42,069 nt of DNA from CAYUVF01 sp964448045 (GCA_964448045.1 CAYUVF010000039.1:1-42069); one strand, 5' to 3'; numbered from the stretch's first letter, positions 1 to 8,819 are shown. A program made the numbers and translations. Notes: a model not told the origin generated them from the letters alone.

Positions 1-1809
1 GAGGTCGCTCATCTCCAACTGCCCCGCCGAAGCGGTCAGCGGGCGCAACGAGTCGGCACGGGCGGTGCTGGCACGCACATGCCGCCCAGCGCGCACACTC
101 CCAGATTCATTCCGTCGCAGGGTGTACTGGTCCCACTGCATACCCAGATGGTACAGGCTGGTATCGCCCGGCAGCACCATGCGCGTCGAAGGCAAGAATG
201 CCTCGTCCCCGACCGGCCGGGCTGGCACCAGATGGCGTTGCTCGTGCGTCTGCTGCGGGCGATAGGCGCCATCCATCCGCTTCGCCGTCATGTTGATGAG
301 CACATTATCGAGCGGAGCACCCGGCACGGCCAGGCTGCCCGCCTCTCCCTCAGCGGCCACCCCCCAGTAGATCTCCGTCTGCGTCTGGCCCTCCGGCGTT
401 AGGAATCGGGCCGTACGAGCGACGATGGGAAGCGGCGCGACATCGTTGAGCGTGTTCGTGACTGTGGAGGGAAGTCGCTCCTCCTGCCGGTACGCGTTCG
501 TTCGATCGGCGCGCTGCGCCTGCGTAATCGCCTGCCGCGCAAACTCATCGGGCGTATTCCCGGACGGGCGCCCACCGGCCTGGTTCATCAGCGCGCTATT
601 GTCCGATCGTTTGTCGATGGTGTACAATTCACCGCCCACGTTGCGGTCATAATCGGCCTTAATCTCTTTCATCTGGCCGAGGTAGTTATCGACCGCCGTG
701 TAGCGCGGTCCATAGTCGAGATGATAGTGCGCGAGCTGCTGGTATACCGTGCGGAGCGCCTCCAGCACGACATCGGCCTTAGCTCCACCTCGCCCGGTAT
801 CTTCGTCGATCCCGTTTTGCAGATGACCCGGGATGAGATCCATGACCGTGCCGCGCTGGTAGGCGTTGCCATCGTCGACGAAAAGGTAGTAGTAGGGCTG
901 ATCCCCGCGCTCGTACAACCAGAACTCGTTGTCGGCGAAGTCGGAGAGGCTCACGATAAGATTATTTCTGATGGCCCGCCGCAACTCGCCCAGGGTATCC
1001 ATCATTTCGCGCGTGGCAAAATCGATCTCCTTCGACTTCGTCGGCGGCCCGAACCGCACGTAGATCGCCCCGCGGGCGTCGTATCCGGCAGCGCTGCGCT
1101 CGTCCCCGTAGTGCTGCTCCGCATAGGTTACCCGTTTCAAGTGCTCGATCACCCGCTCGTTCTGGGCTGTGGCCGGACGCGAATCCTGGCCTCGCCACCA
1201 GGCCGCCACCGCATGCCCACCGTTCCGCGACGTGTCCACGTGAGGCCCGCCGTCATCCGTACGCCGAAAGGCTCGATCTCGCAGATCGGCTGGAAGCACA
1301 CGTTGGACCTGCGCCAGATGCTGATCGATGATTGCGTGCTCGCTGGCTCCCAGCTGCGTATCGGCCAATTCGAGCAGCGCGAGATACACCTGGGCCGCCT
1401 GACTGTACTCCGCCTCGTTTTCCTGGCGAAAGACGCTCGCGACGTACGCATCGGCAGCGTGAACGTCGACGGTATTCTGCCGAAGCGACGCCTGCAGCCC
1501 GGCCCACCACATCCGATGCGCCAGCTGCTCCCGGCCCATCGCCCGGTAGGTTTGTCCCAGCCAATACGCCACCGACCCCGCGTTGTCTTCGCTGTAAAAG
1601 GTGGGATCTGCCTGGAAGACAGCGCGGAGCTTCGCTTCGGCTGTGGTCAGTTGATGGTTGTGATAGGCCTCGGTCCCTGCCTGCATCTGAGCCTGGAGCG
1701 GCGAGCGATCCAGGGTATCGGCAGGCTGCGCCCGCCCGTCAGCCGCCATCAGCCCAACGAGTATCCCTGCGATTCCCACGAACCGGATCAGTGCCTGGCA
1801 ATCGTTCAT
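1..1809 (-). CDS. GWxTD domain-containing exported protein, 3' end beyond window
   Basis: An open frame of 603 codons runs from an ATG at 1809 to the left edge without a stop, so the C-terminus is missing. Residues 1-27 look like a signal peptide (hydrophobic FVGIAGILVGLMA, then GRA-Q). Residues 38-175 are helical and TPR-like (one unit around 42-75). Residues 203-256 match the GWxTD family pattern: AWWRGQDS, then NERVIEHLKRVTYAEQHYG, then GYDARGAIYVRFGPP in place of the usual GW-TDRG-YI-YGPPD. An aromatic WLYERGDQPYYYLFVDD block at 297-313 is also typical. GWxTD proteins are exported proteins of unknown function, common in Bacteroidota and Acidobacteria-type genomes. It lies downstream of and co-directional with susD but beyond its terminator, so it is probably a separate transcript. 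Family assignment is firm; function is not known. Confidence 0.85.
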   Translation of the reverse strand, partial: MNDCQALIRFVGIAGILVGLMAADGRAQPADTLDRSPLQAQMQAGTEAYHNHQLTTAEAKLRAVFQADPTFYSEDNAGSVAYWLGQTYRAMGREQLAHRMWWAGLQASLRQNTVDVHAADAYVASVFRQENEAEYSQAAQVYLALLELADTQLGASEHAIIDQHLAQVQRVLPADLRDRAFRRTDDGGPHVDTSRNGGHAVAAWWRGQDSRPATAQNERVIEHLKRVTYAEQHYGDERSAAGYDARGAIYVRFGPPTKSKEIDFATREMMDTLGELRRAIRNNLIVSLSDFADNEFWLYERGDQPYYYLFVDDGNAYQRGTVMDLIPGHLQNGIDEDTGRGGAKADVVLEALRTVYQQLAHYHLDYGPRYTAVDNYLGQMKEIKADYDRNVGGELYTIDKRSDNSALMNQAGGRPSGNTPDEFARQAITQAQRADRTNAYRQEERLPSTVTNTLNDVAPLPIVARTARFLTPEGQTQTEIYWGVAAEGEAGSLAVPGAPLDNVLINMTAKRMDGAYRPQQTHEQRHLVPARPVGDEAFLPSTRMVLPGDTSLYHLGMQWDQYTLRRNESGSVRAGRHVRASTARADSLRPLTASAGQLEMSDL

Positions 1810-2048
1810 GGCATATCAAATGGTAGAAGCGGAATAACATCCGATAGTATGCCGGCCGAAGCGGTACGCTCTTGACCTCCCCGACGCTTGACGAAGCGCC
1901 TGTAACGACGGATGCGATGGGATTTCTCCTCCAGCCGACGGTGTGAAGGTAATACGAATCGGCCTATTTGTTTCGTCCTCAGGCAGCTTCGGACTCCGGT
2001 TCGACCCGCCTTATCCCTTCATACGCACGGCTCGTCCCAACCTCCTTC
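1810..2048. other. Intergenic region without recognised gene
   Basis: Together with the terminator that follows, this makes about 327 bases between the GWxTD gene and susD. I see no coding frame with family resemblance, no RNA gene and no repeat in it. It should contain the promoter of the GWxTD gene, read leftward; no clear Bacteroidota-type TAnnTTTG box is visible. The nearest thing is TACCATTTG on the minus strand close to the start codon, one base too long to fit. Confidence 0.5.
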
Positions 2049-2089
2049 AAAAACAAACGGAGCCCCGGAGAATAGCCCGGAGCTCCGTT
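2049..2089 (-). terminator. Rho-independent terminator of the susCD unit
   Basis: Read on the minus strand, AACGGAGCTCCGGG pairs with CCGGGGCTCCGTT (one mismatch) around a short TATTCT-type loop, and the stem is followed directly by TTTGTTTTTG. It lies about 50 bases after the susD stop codon. This is a canonical intrinsic terminator and shows that transcription from susC-susD ends before the GWxTD gene. Confidence 0.85.
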
Positions 2090-2110
2090 GGGTTCATCGA
2101 ATGATCGCTT

Positions 2111-2144
2111 CACTTACATGCCACTTAACATGCCACTTACATGC
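2111..2144. repeat. Three tandem 11-12 bp repeats over the susD stop codon
   Basis: CACTTACATGC, CACTTAACATGC and CACTTACATGC follow one another without gaps (2111-2121, 2122-2133, 2134-2144). The TAA stop of susD (2137-2139) lies in the right-most copy, and each copy carries a TAA or an equivalent triplet on the minus strand. The middle copy has one extra base. It looks like slippage duplication of the gene end. Confidence 0.85.
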
Positions 2145-3549
2145 CCGAGTAGCCGCTTTCATTCGCCGGGGTTGCCTGGAACGTGCCCGGAATGGGCTCG
2201 GGAGCATTGGCGTTGGCGTTCACCTCGACCTGCGCGATCAAGAAGCGCTGTGGCAACTGATCGCCGGTCTTAGGCGGAACGCCGAGGAAGTTATCCGTCC
2301 GCCGCAAATCATTGAACGTCTCAATGTGCGCCATGAGCGAGAGATACTTCTCTTCAAGAATCTCGGTCAGCAGCGCGTTTTCCTGCGACATGCCATCCGG
2401 ATTGGCGATGCCGCCATCGGCGAAGTCACTGAGTTCGTATGCCTCGTACCCGCCATCGAAGGCCGCACTATTGGCAGCGCGGGCGGTATTCAGCGCCGCC
2501 AGCGCATCCGCTGCCGATCCACCGGACTGCAGGGTGGCTTCGGCCTTGATGAGCTCATTCTCGACGTGGGAAACGAGCGTGTAGTCGGTCGCCTGCCCGA
2601 AGTAGCCGCCTTCAGCGGTGTTCAGGTCATAGCCCGCGTCGGTCGTGACGAAGTAGTGGCCGAAGCGGGCCGACTCGTCGGTCTTGGCGTTGCCGCGGTA
2701 GGCGTCGGTGGACGCATCCAGCAGGCGGGCTGCATATGAGTCGTTGGCCGTCAGGTATCCCGTACGTTCGATGTCGTGGAAGAGGTAGAACGGATTGGCA
2801 TCGACGTAATTGGAGTTTCCGTGTGGTGCGACCATGTTGTTCGACGGATCCGAAATGCCGCTCTGCGCAGCCGTCAGGGCCGCTTCGTACTGTCCCATGT
2901 GCATCAGATAGCGGGCCTTGAGCGTGTGTGCCGCTTCGATCCACGCGTCGGCGTTTCCGTTGTAGAACACGTCGAGACCACCCGGGCTAATTCCGCCTGC
3001 TTCGAGGTCGGCGATAGCCGCATCGAGCGAGTCGACGACGCCCTGATAGATCGTCATCTGGTCGTCGAACGCCGGATTCAGGTTACTCTCGCCGGCAGCC
3101 GCCTGGCCGAAGGGCACGTTGCCGTGCAGTGCCGTCAGTGTACCAAAGGTGTGCGCTTCGACGACTTTAGCGATACCCACCACGAGACGATTGTTCGCCG
3201 CTCGGGCTTTTCTCTTGGCGACGGTCAGGTCGCCAATCACGTCGGCGTACGCGGTGATCCACATGTTATCGAAGTCGCCGGCGACCACGCTGTACGTATT
3301 CATGCGCGAATACTGGCGGTCCGACCCCGTCAGGTGGCCGGAGAACATGCCAGCCATGCGTGCGTGGTTGCCATCCTGAAACAGGATGGAGGCCACCTGC
3401 GCGCTGTTCAGCACCAGGTCGGCCGGGGCATCGGTCGGCTGGTTCGGGTCCTGATCGTACCCCTCGGTTAAAGAGTCACACCCCACGAGCCCAACGACAA
3501 GAAGCAGGGCCAGCAGAGCACCGGTAAATGAGTTATTGAGCGTTCTCAT
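2137..3549 (-). CDS. SusD/RagB-family outer-membrane lipoprotein
   Basis: The 470-residue product starts at the ATG at 3549, giving a compact lipoprotein signal (MRTLNNSFTG, then ALLALLLVVGLVGC, Cys24 as the lipidated residue); frames further upstream extend only into the intergenic hairpin. SusD-type features are visible: short spacer DSLTEGYDQDPNQPTDAP after the Cys, helical TPR-like body, and a C-terminal segment where LLTEILEEKYLSLMAHIETFNDLRRT is the classic SusD signature (E-K-ylsl-xxE-xNDlRR). SusD proteins cap the SusC TonB-dependent barrel and capture oligosaccharides, peptides or other bulky ligands outside the cell. It follows susC by 111 bases on the same strand and ends at a strong terminator. 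The ligand cannot be inferred; no glycoside hydrolase or peptidase is encoded immediately beside it. Confidence 0.95.
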   Translation of the reverse strand: MRTLNNSFTGALLALLLVVGLVGCDSLTEGYDQDPNQPTDAPADLVLNSAQVASILFQDGNHARMAGMFSGHLTGSDRQYSRMNTYSVVAGDFDNMWITAYADVIGDLTVAKRKARAANNRLVVGIAKVVEAHTFGTLTALHGNVPFGQAAAGESNLNPAFDDQMTIYQGVVDSLDAAIADLEAGGISPGGLDVFYNGNADAWIEAAHTLKARYLMHMGQYEAALTAAQSGISDPSNNMVAPHGNSNYVDANPFYLFHDIERTGYLTANDSYAARLLDASTDAYRGNAKTDESARFGHYFVTTDAGYDLNTAEGGYFGQATDYTLVSHVENELIKAEATLQSGGSAADALAALNTARAANSAAFDGGYEAYELSDFADGGIANPDGMSQENALLTEILEEKYLSLMAHIETFNDLRRTDNFLGVPPKTGDQLPQRFLIAQVEVNANANAPEPIPGTFQATPANESGYSGM

Positions 3550-3616
3550 AGTAACAAGAGTCATTCTAATTCGAAGAGCAGTTTGGAGGGTTCTCAAGCA
3601 AGCGAGAGGGGAGTGA

Positions 3617-3640
3617 GCTCCCTGCCCGGAAGCAGGGAGC
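3617..3640 (-). promoter_or_regulatory. Intercistronic hairpin between susC and susD
   Basis: GCTCCCTGC (3617-3625) and GCAGGGAGC (3632-3640) form a perfect 9-bp stem with a 6-base loop in the 111-base gap between the two genes. No T-run follows on the minus strand, so it is not a standard terminator. Such a hairpin could protect the upstream susC message from 3' decay or set a lower susD level; this role is inference. Confidence 0.7.
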
Positions 3641-3660
3641 CCTGCCCTCATTCACTGCTC

Positions 3661-6600
3661 TTAGTAGTTGAACCGGAGCGTGAACTGGTAGGACCGCGTG
3701 TTCGGGTTGTTGAAGTAATCCAACCCTTGACCGTTGGACGGCCCCGTCAGGTTCGTCTCGGGGTCGATGCCCGAATAGTCGGTGCTGAGCCAGAGGTTGC
3801 GCCCGGTGAAGGACACATCCACGGACGACAGCCCCGCTCGCTGGACGAGCCCCGAGTTCCAGTTATACGAGAGGGTGACCTCGCGGAGGCGGACGTAGCT
3901 GCCATCTTCGATGAACTGCTCGCCCGGCCCGGTGAAGCCGCTCCCTGGCCCGCTCCAGAAGTAACTGCCATCGACGATGACATCGCCCCCTCCGAAGTCT
4001 TGCACGTATCCCCGGAAGGTGTAGGAGCCATCATCATTGACAATCGACTCCGGATAGAGCCCAAAGGCAACCATCTGCTCCAGCGTGAGGCCCATGTAGT
4101 TCGTCAGCGAGCCCGCTTGATCGGCACTCACGGTCGTCGTCCAGTCCTGATCGCCATGGCGACCGAAGAAGTAGAGCGCGCCTTTGGTGCCGTTCCAGAC
4201 GTCGCCCCCGACCTTGACGTCGAAGAGGACATCGAGCGAGACGCCTTTATACTGGAACGTGTTGCCGATGCCGGCCTGCCAGTCGGGATTCGGATTGCCG
4301 ATCACGCCCTGCGTGGCTGCCTGCACGGGGAAGCCACTCGGGTCCAGAATGCGGCCATCGTCGGCCACCGAGAAGCCATTGCTCTGCTCCTGATCGGTCA
4401 GCGGCGCGAAGTCAGCCCGGCGCCAGCGGTTGCCATAGAGCACGCCGAACTCTTCGCCCTCAACGAGGCTCGACGCCGTACTCACGAACCCGGCCAGGCC
4501 AACCTGCTCCACACCGGCCAAGCTCACGACCTCGTTCTCGTTGGTCCACCAGCGGAAGTTCGTGCTCCACCGGAAGTCGCCCCCCACGACCCAGTCGGCA
4601 TCCAGCTGCAGCTCGACGCCTCTATTCTCGATCTCGGCGACGTTATCCGTCCGGCTCGTAAACCCGGCGCTTGGCGCGACGTCGACCGGGAAGATGACAT
4701 CGGTCGATTGGTTGAAGTAGTACGTGCCATTGAAGCTGAGGCGATCATTCCAGAACCGCAGGTCGAGGCCCGCTTCGTACTCGGTGGTTTCCTCGGGCTG
4801 GATGATGCTGTTGCCGAGGTTGTTGTTCTGCTCAAAGCCTCCGCCGTAGCCCGACGCCGAGAGCGTCGTGCCGGTGTAGCCGTCGAAGAAGCTTCCCGAA
4901 CTGAAGTACGTGAAGGCCTGATACGGCCCCGGCTCCCGGCCCACGCGTGCGAAGCTGGCCCGCAGCTTACCGAAGCTCAGGAGATCGCTCTCCGGGAGGA
5001 GATCGGTGAACTGCCAGGCCGCCTGCACCGACGGGTAGAAGAAGGTGTTGTCTGCCTCGGGCCCGAAGGTCGAAGCCTGGTCGAAGCGGCCCGTCGCCGT
5101 TACGAATAGCTGTTCGTAGAAGCCGAGCTCCACCTCGCTGAAGACGCTGGCCGTCCGCTCCACGCTCTGCCCGGTAAACGCCGAGATATTCGACGCCACC
5201 GAGTTACCGAGACTGCGCACCTCAATCGGGTTCGAGAAATCATTGAGCGAGCCGCCCAGATTGTCGAACTCGCGGTGGCTGAAGTTGAAGCCCACCGTGG
5301 CCGACCCAGTGATGTTATCCGTCAGGGCGCGTGAGGCCCGTCCGAGCACATCCACGTTGATCCGGTACTCGCTCAGTTCCTGCTCACTCATCGAGCCGTC
5401 CGGCGCCGAGGAGTTAAAGATCGGGAAGAAGACCTGGCGCCGATCAGTGTACGTATCAAGGCCGACCCGAGTGGTCAGGTTCAGCCAGTTGGTCGGATCG
5501 TACGACCCCTCCACTTTGCCCAAGAACCGGTTGACCAGCGTCGTATTCGTGTTCTTGTTCATCGTGAAGTACGGGTTGTCGTACCCGGCTCCGTTGGACG
5601 ACCCCAGCGGGGCCCGGTACGAGCGATGCAGGTCCTCACGCGCGGCCCCGTCCAACCCGTTCGGGTAAAAGTTCACCGTGTAATCCGCGTTGTTGAAGTC
5701 CGGCGCCGTCCGGTAGGAGCCGAGCAGCAGGCCGCTAATGTTGGATCCCTGCTGGACGCGATCGGAATTCGTGCGGACGTAATTCGCCACGGCCGACACG
5801 GATACTTTATCACTGACCTGCCGCTCCGCGTTCAGGCGGATCGAGGTCCGGTCGTAGTTGCTGTTCTCCGGGATGATGCCGCTCTGGCGCGTATTCCCGA
5901 TGCTCAGGTAGTAGCGCCCGTCGGGACCGCCGCCGCTCACGCTGAGCGAGTTGTTGAAGCGGGTGCCGGTCTCGAAGAGATCACTGCCGTGATCAAACGT
6001 TTCTTTCGAGTTTTTCCCGCCGTGCGGATTTGCAGGCGTGCCATTGGGAACCTGATAGTAGCGCGTGCCCGTCTGCTGTCCCACAGCCACCGGATCGTTG
6101 GGGCCGTCGAGCACCTCGTCGGCTCCTCCGGCGCGGGTGGCAACGCGGTCGCCCCAGGAGAAGGCATCACCAAAGGCATACTGCATGAAAAAGCCCTGGC
6201 CGTAGGCTTCTTGCAAATCCTGGGTCTTATTCAAGGCATCGGCAGTCAGGGACGACTTGAAGCTTACGTTCGTCTTGCTCTGGTAGCCGCCCGATTTCGT
6301 CTCGATGACGATCACGCCACTTTGCGCGCGCGATCCCCAGAGCGCGGCAGCCGAGGCCCCCTTCAGAATCTCGACGGAGGCGATATCTTCAGGGTTGATG
6401 TCGTTGAGGCGCGACTGCTGCTGCACGCCGCCAACGCCCTGGCCGATGTTCTCGTTACTTACAGGCACGCCGTCGACGACGATGAGCGGTTGGTTGTCGC
6501 CCTGAATCGTCTTCGAGCCGCGGATGACGATGCGTGCGCCCGAGCCTGGGTCGCCCCCCGTGCTCGTCACGTTGAGCCCCGGCGCCTTGGCCGAGAGCCC

Positions 6601-7041
6601 CTTCAGCACGCTCGTCTCCCCCGATTGGGTGATGGCATCGCCGGAGACATTAGACTGCGACGCCCCCAACTGGTCGCGCTCGGTCCGGAAGCCCAGTGCC
6701 GTGACGGCGACCTCATCCAGCTCAAGCGCGCTCGGCTGGAGGTCGATGTTCACCGTGGCGGTTTCGCCCGCGCCGACGTCAACTTGTTGCTCGTAGGTTT
6801 CGTATCCCACGAAGGTGGCGCGGAGCGTGTACGAGCCCGGCGCAACGCCGCTGATCTCGTATTCGCCATCGACGCTGGTAGCCGCACCCTGTTGCGACTC
6901 CGCCAGCGCGACGTTTACGCCGGGAAGCGGCTCATTGGTGTCGGCGTCGACCACCGTCCCTTGAATTGTCCCCTCCTGCGCCCAGGCCAAGCCCGGGACC
7001 AGGAAGAGCGCAAGAACGAAGGATAGTATCGTTGTGCGCAT
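3661..7041 (-). CDS. SusC/RagA-family TonB-linked outer-membrane protein
   Basis: The 1126-residue protein has a signal peptide (cut near AWA-Q, residue 21-22), a carboxypeptidase-regulatory-like beta-sandwich at 23-103 (IQGTVVDADTNEPLPGVNV), a plug at about 115-250 with IVIRGSKT and QPLIVVDGVPV, and the SusC hallmark VEILKGASAAALWGSRAQ at 223-240. The rest is a beta-barrel ending in aromatic QFTLRFNY, as outer-membrane insertion requires. Length is normal for the family. It forms the energised pore of a SusCD transporter with the downstream SusD lipoprotein. There is no N-terminal STN domain, so direct anti-sigma signalling through this protein is unlikely. The promoter must lie in the 194 bases upstream; I cannot identify it confidently. 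Confidence 0.97.
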   Translation of the reverse strand: MRTTILSFVLALFLVPGLAWAQEGTIQGTVVDADTNEPLPGVNVALAESQQGAATSVDGEYEISGVAPGSYTLRATFVGYETYEQQVDVGAGETATVNIDLQPSALELDEVAVTALGFRTERDQLGASQSNVSGDAITQSGETSVLKGLSAKAPGLNVTSTGGDPGSGARIVIRGSKTIQGDNQPLIVVDGVPVSNENIGQGVGGVQQQSRLNDINPEDIASVEILKGASAAALWGSRAQSGVIVIETKSGGYQSKTNVSFKSSLTADALNKTQDLQEAYGQGFFMQYAFGDAFSWGDRVATRAGGADEVLDGPNDPVAVGQQTGTRYYQVPNGTPANPHGGKNSKETFDHGSDLFETGTRFNNSLSVSGGGPDGRYYLSIGNTRQSGIIPENSNYDRTSIRLNAERQVSDKVSVSAVANYVRTNSDRVQQGSNISGLLLGSYRTAPDFNNADYTVNFYPNGLDGAAREDLHRSYRAPLGSSNGAGYDNPYFTMNKNTNTTLVNRFLGKVEGSYDPTNWLNLTTRVGLDTYTDRRQVFFPIFNSSAPDGSMSEQELSEYRINVDVLGRASRALTDNITGSATVGFNFSHREFDNLGGSLNDFSNPIEVRSLGNSVASNISAFTGQSVERTASVFSEVELGFYEQLFVTATGRFDQASTFGPEADNTFFYPSVQAAWQFTDLLPESDLLSFGKLRASFARVGREPGPYQAFTYFSSGSFFDGYTGTTLSASGYGGGFEQNNNLGNSIIQPEETTEYEAGLDLRFWNDRLSFNGTYYFNQSTDVIFPVDVAPSAGFTSRTDNVAEIENRGVELQLDADWVVGGDFRWSTNFRWWTNENEVVSLAGVEQVGLAGFVSTASSLVEGEEFGVLYGNRWRRADFAPLTDQEQSNGFSVADDGRILDPSGFPVQAATQGVIGNPNPDWQAGIGNTFQYKGVSLDVLFDVKVGGDVWNGTKGALYFFGRHGDQDWTTTVSADQAGSLTNYMGLTLEQMVAFGLYPESIVNDDGSYTFRGYVQDFGGGDVIVDGSYFWSGPGSGFTGPGEQFIEDGSYVRLREVTLSYNWNSGLVQRAGLSSVDVSFTGRNLWLSTDYSGIDPETNLTGPSNGQGLDYFNNPNTRSYQFTLRFNY

Positions 7042-7235
7042 GAATAACCTCTGTTATGATTGATTGTGTGCTATTGGTGTAGTGTGGGGCTCAGCGCCAT
7101 CCTCTCTCCCGGGGACCCTCATAAGCGAGAAGCCCTGAACGGCTTATCACAGCCGGGCCATTGGCAATCGGCATCTCATCCAGGCAACGCCTCGCCAGTA
7201 ATCATCCCCAACCTTCACCGCATGCATATGACAGC

Positions 7236-7712
7236 TCAGTTTTGGGTCATGTATTGCTGGAGACGGTCCCGGATCGAGGTGCGGAGATCGTCAAACTCAT
7301 CGGTGATCCGAGGTGGGGGCTCGGCGGGCTGCCACTGCCCGTCGCGATACACTTCGTAGGTGATCCGCATCTGGGCGCGATAATAGCCCTCCGCACGTTT
7401 CGAAAGCGAGATATAGGCCTGATCGCGCCGCTGCGTGATGTTGACGGCTCCACTGCTCTCAACCTGGCGCGAGCGCCAGCCCGTGCGGAAGGACGAACCG
7501 CCCGTTCCTCGCAGTTCATACCCAAAGCTTTGCAGCTCACTGCGTATGATCTCTGTCAGCAACGACCGGCTTGGCGCCTGCCCCAGCTCGGCCCGATAGA
7601 TGCCGCTCGCAGCGCCCATTCCACCGCACCCGGCGGTCGCGATAATCCACCCGCCCAGGAGCGCCAGCATGAACCACGATGTCCGACAAGAACGCATCGT
7701 ACGCAGCGACAT
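7236..7712 (-). CDS. Small lipoprotein of unknown function
   Basis: The 158-residue product has a lipoprotein signal (FMLALLGGWIIATAGC, Cys29) followed by GGMGAASG and a soluble domain of about 120 residues. The soluble part has alternating strands and helices (SLLTEIIRSELQSFGYELRG near 50-68; AQMRITYEVYRDGQWQPAEP near 113-132) and ends with an amphipathic helix. A hydrophobic lipoprotein carrying an early amphipathic helix followed by strands is faintly LptE-like, but I see no diagnostic motif and do not assign it. It is co-directional with susC, 194 bases upstream of it, so it may or may not share a transcript. ATG at 7712 gives the signal; ATG five codons later is equally possible. Confidence 0.7.
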   Translation of the reverse strand: MSLRTMRSCRTSWFMLALLGGWIIATAGCGGMGAASGIYRAELGQAPSRSLLTEIIRSELQSFGYELRGTGGSSFRTGWRSRQVESSGAVNITQRRDQAYISLSKRAEGYYRAQMRITYEVYRDGQWQPAEPPPRITDEFDDLRTSIRDRLQQYMTQN

Positions 7713-8599
7713 TCGAATCTATCGATCCCGAAAACCTCGAAGCGAGGCGCAACGGCACGTATTCACGGTTCGTTGTCCTCCCTCACAGCCCCCGTTATAC
7801 TTTCGTTATATCTTTGTTATGAAATGGCGCGATGATAGTCAAGAATAAGACACACTCTCTCCGGAATATGTAAACTATGATAGACACAATGCTGACCCCT
7901 AATTACCTTGCCTACCTGATGAGCGCACCAAATGGACCGGATAACCCTACAGTATGAATTTAAGACGGATACACCACGAATATTTGATAGGCCGATTTCT
8001 CGCATTCGGCTGATTTGCACGGAGCGTTGGATGCATTTGGGACTTGACTCTCCGCAGATCGGCCTTGTCTCTTCAACTCGTGACGCTCTCCGATGGCGCG
8101 AGGGGGATCCCTTCACACGGATCCAATCTGATCGCACTTTAAGTCCTTACCCCACCGCTAATTTGATTCTGCATCGGATATAGCATCAGATCGGCCCCGA
8201 CGCAACTGCCGAAACGCCTACACTGAACGCAGCAATTTCCTCGGGTACGACTCGTTTCCCGGTGCCCTTTGTGCTACTGAATGTAGCATGTCGGGCGTGC
8301 TTTATATCAACATAGAGACTCAACGCATTATTCCGCTTCGGCACCTTTCTTGTCTTCTGATTCTGTTAAGCGGAGCTGTCCACTCAAACCTACGAGAGCA
8401 CATGGCCGGGTACTGCCTGTCCCGCTCCGCTCTTCTCTGCGCTCCAGCATACCAATACCGCACGCACGCACCGCACGGAATCTAAAGCGGGGGCGCCCAA
8501 CCATCGGTTGAGACCGGCGCCTCAATAGGCCGGTGCGCCTCTTCCTATCGACACAGCAACATGTCCCCCGCGGCGACCTATAAGTACCTCACGTTGCGT
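7713..8599. other. Gene-free, AT-richer intergenic region
   Basis: No frame here shows family resemblance, and the short open frames on both strands (for example 7932-8183 on + and 7817-8137 on minus) have no recognisable motif. Base composition between about 7790 and 8350 is visibly richer in A and T than the coding DNA around it. Contents that can be named are three GTTAT repeats at 7794-7820, a small hairpin TGCTAC/GTAGCA at 8272-8288, and GC-rich self-complementary sequence at about 8486-8545 (CAACC-atc-GGTTG inside GGCGCC arms). The stretch may hold a degraded gene, a non-coding RNA or simply regulatory DNA for the minus-strand lipoprotein. Confidence 0.5.
7794..7820. promoter_or_regulatory. 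Three GTTAT repeats at exact 11-bp spacing, possible operator or promoter
   Basis: GTTAT occurs at 7794, 7805 and 7816, one DNA turn apart, 82-108 bases upstream of the lipoprotein gene that starts at 7712. The middle part, TATCTTTG at 7809-7816 on the + strand, also matches the Bacteroidota -7 consensus TAnnTTTG, but I see no TTG-type -33 box at the right distance and no + strand gene follows. A protein-binding site is the simplest reading. Confidence 0.35.
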
Positions 8600-8731
8600 G
8601 TCATTTACTACGCGATCTCGCTACGCTCGATTCGGCCCCTGGTCCCAAACCGGCCTGCGAGAGACTCACGCGAGTAAATCTCTCTGAAACGGTCCAGGCC
8701 GTTGGAAATTCTGAAACACGTTCAGAATGAC
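8600..8731. repeat. Dispersed palindromic repeat, copy A
   Basis: The element opens with GTCAT (8600) and closes with ATTCTGAA-acacg-TTCAGAATGAC (8708-8731), a perfect 8-bp hairpin. Reading from the right on the minus strand gives GTCATTCTGAACGTGTTTCAGAAT, the same end as in the copies at 9878-9955 and 11760-11873. The interior contains short runs such as CTCGCTACGCTCGATTCGG that recur in elements of this general kind. Boundaries are approximate. Confidence 0.6.
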
Positions 8732-8819
8732 AGTCTGTAGCGTACGGCGCAACTTGGGTTAAGTAGATGTGTGGTTGCGCTTGTCCACGCCCGATTTTCC
8801 TGCTGATACTCCCCCCTCT

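Noticed and set aside
721..1875. A 384-codon open frame on the + strand
   Set aside because: It is the antisense shadow of the GWxTD gene, has no family resemblance, and is rich in Arg, Pro and His as GC-rich shadow frames usually are.
3583..5109. A 508-codon open frame on the + strand
   Set aside because: Antisense of susC; the susC translation is a complete, motif-bearing protein, while this one has no recognisable motif.
5626..7026. A 466-codon open frame on the + strand
   Set aside because: Also antisense of susC, with no domain and shadow-type composition.
7809..7816. TATCTTTG as a + strand Bacteroidota promoter
   Set aside because: It fits the -7 consensus, but no -33 TTG is at the right distance and no + strand gene follows; listed only as part of a possible operator.
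7932..8183. An 83-codon open frame on the + strand in the gene-free stretch
   Set aside because: No recognisable motif, no signal peptide and no neighbouring operon context; kept only as a possibility in the findings.
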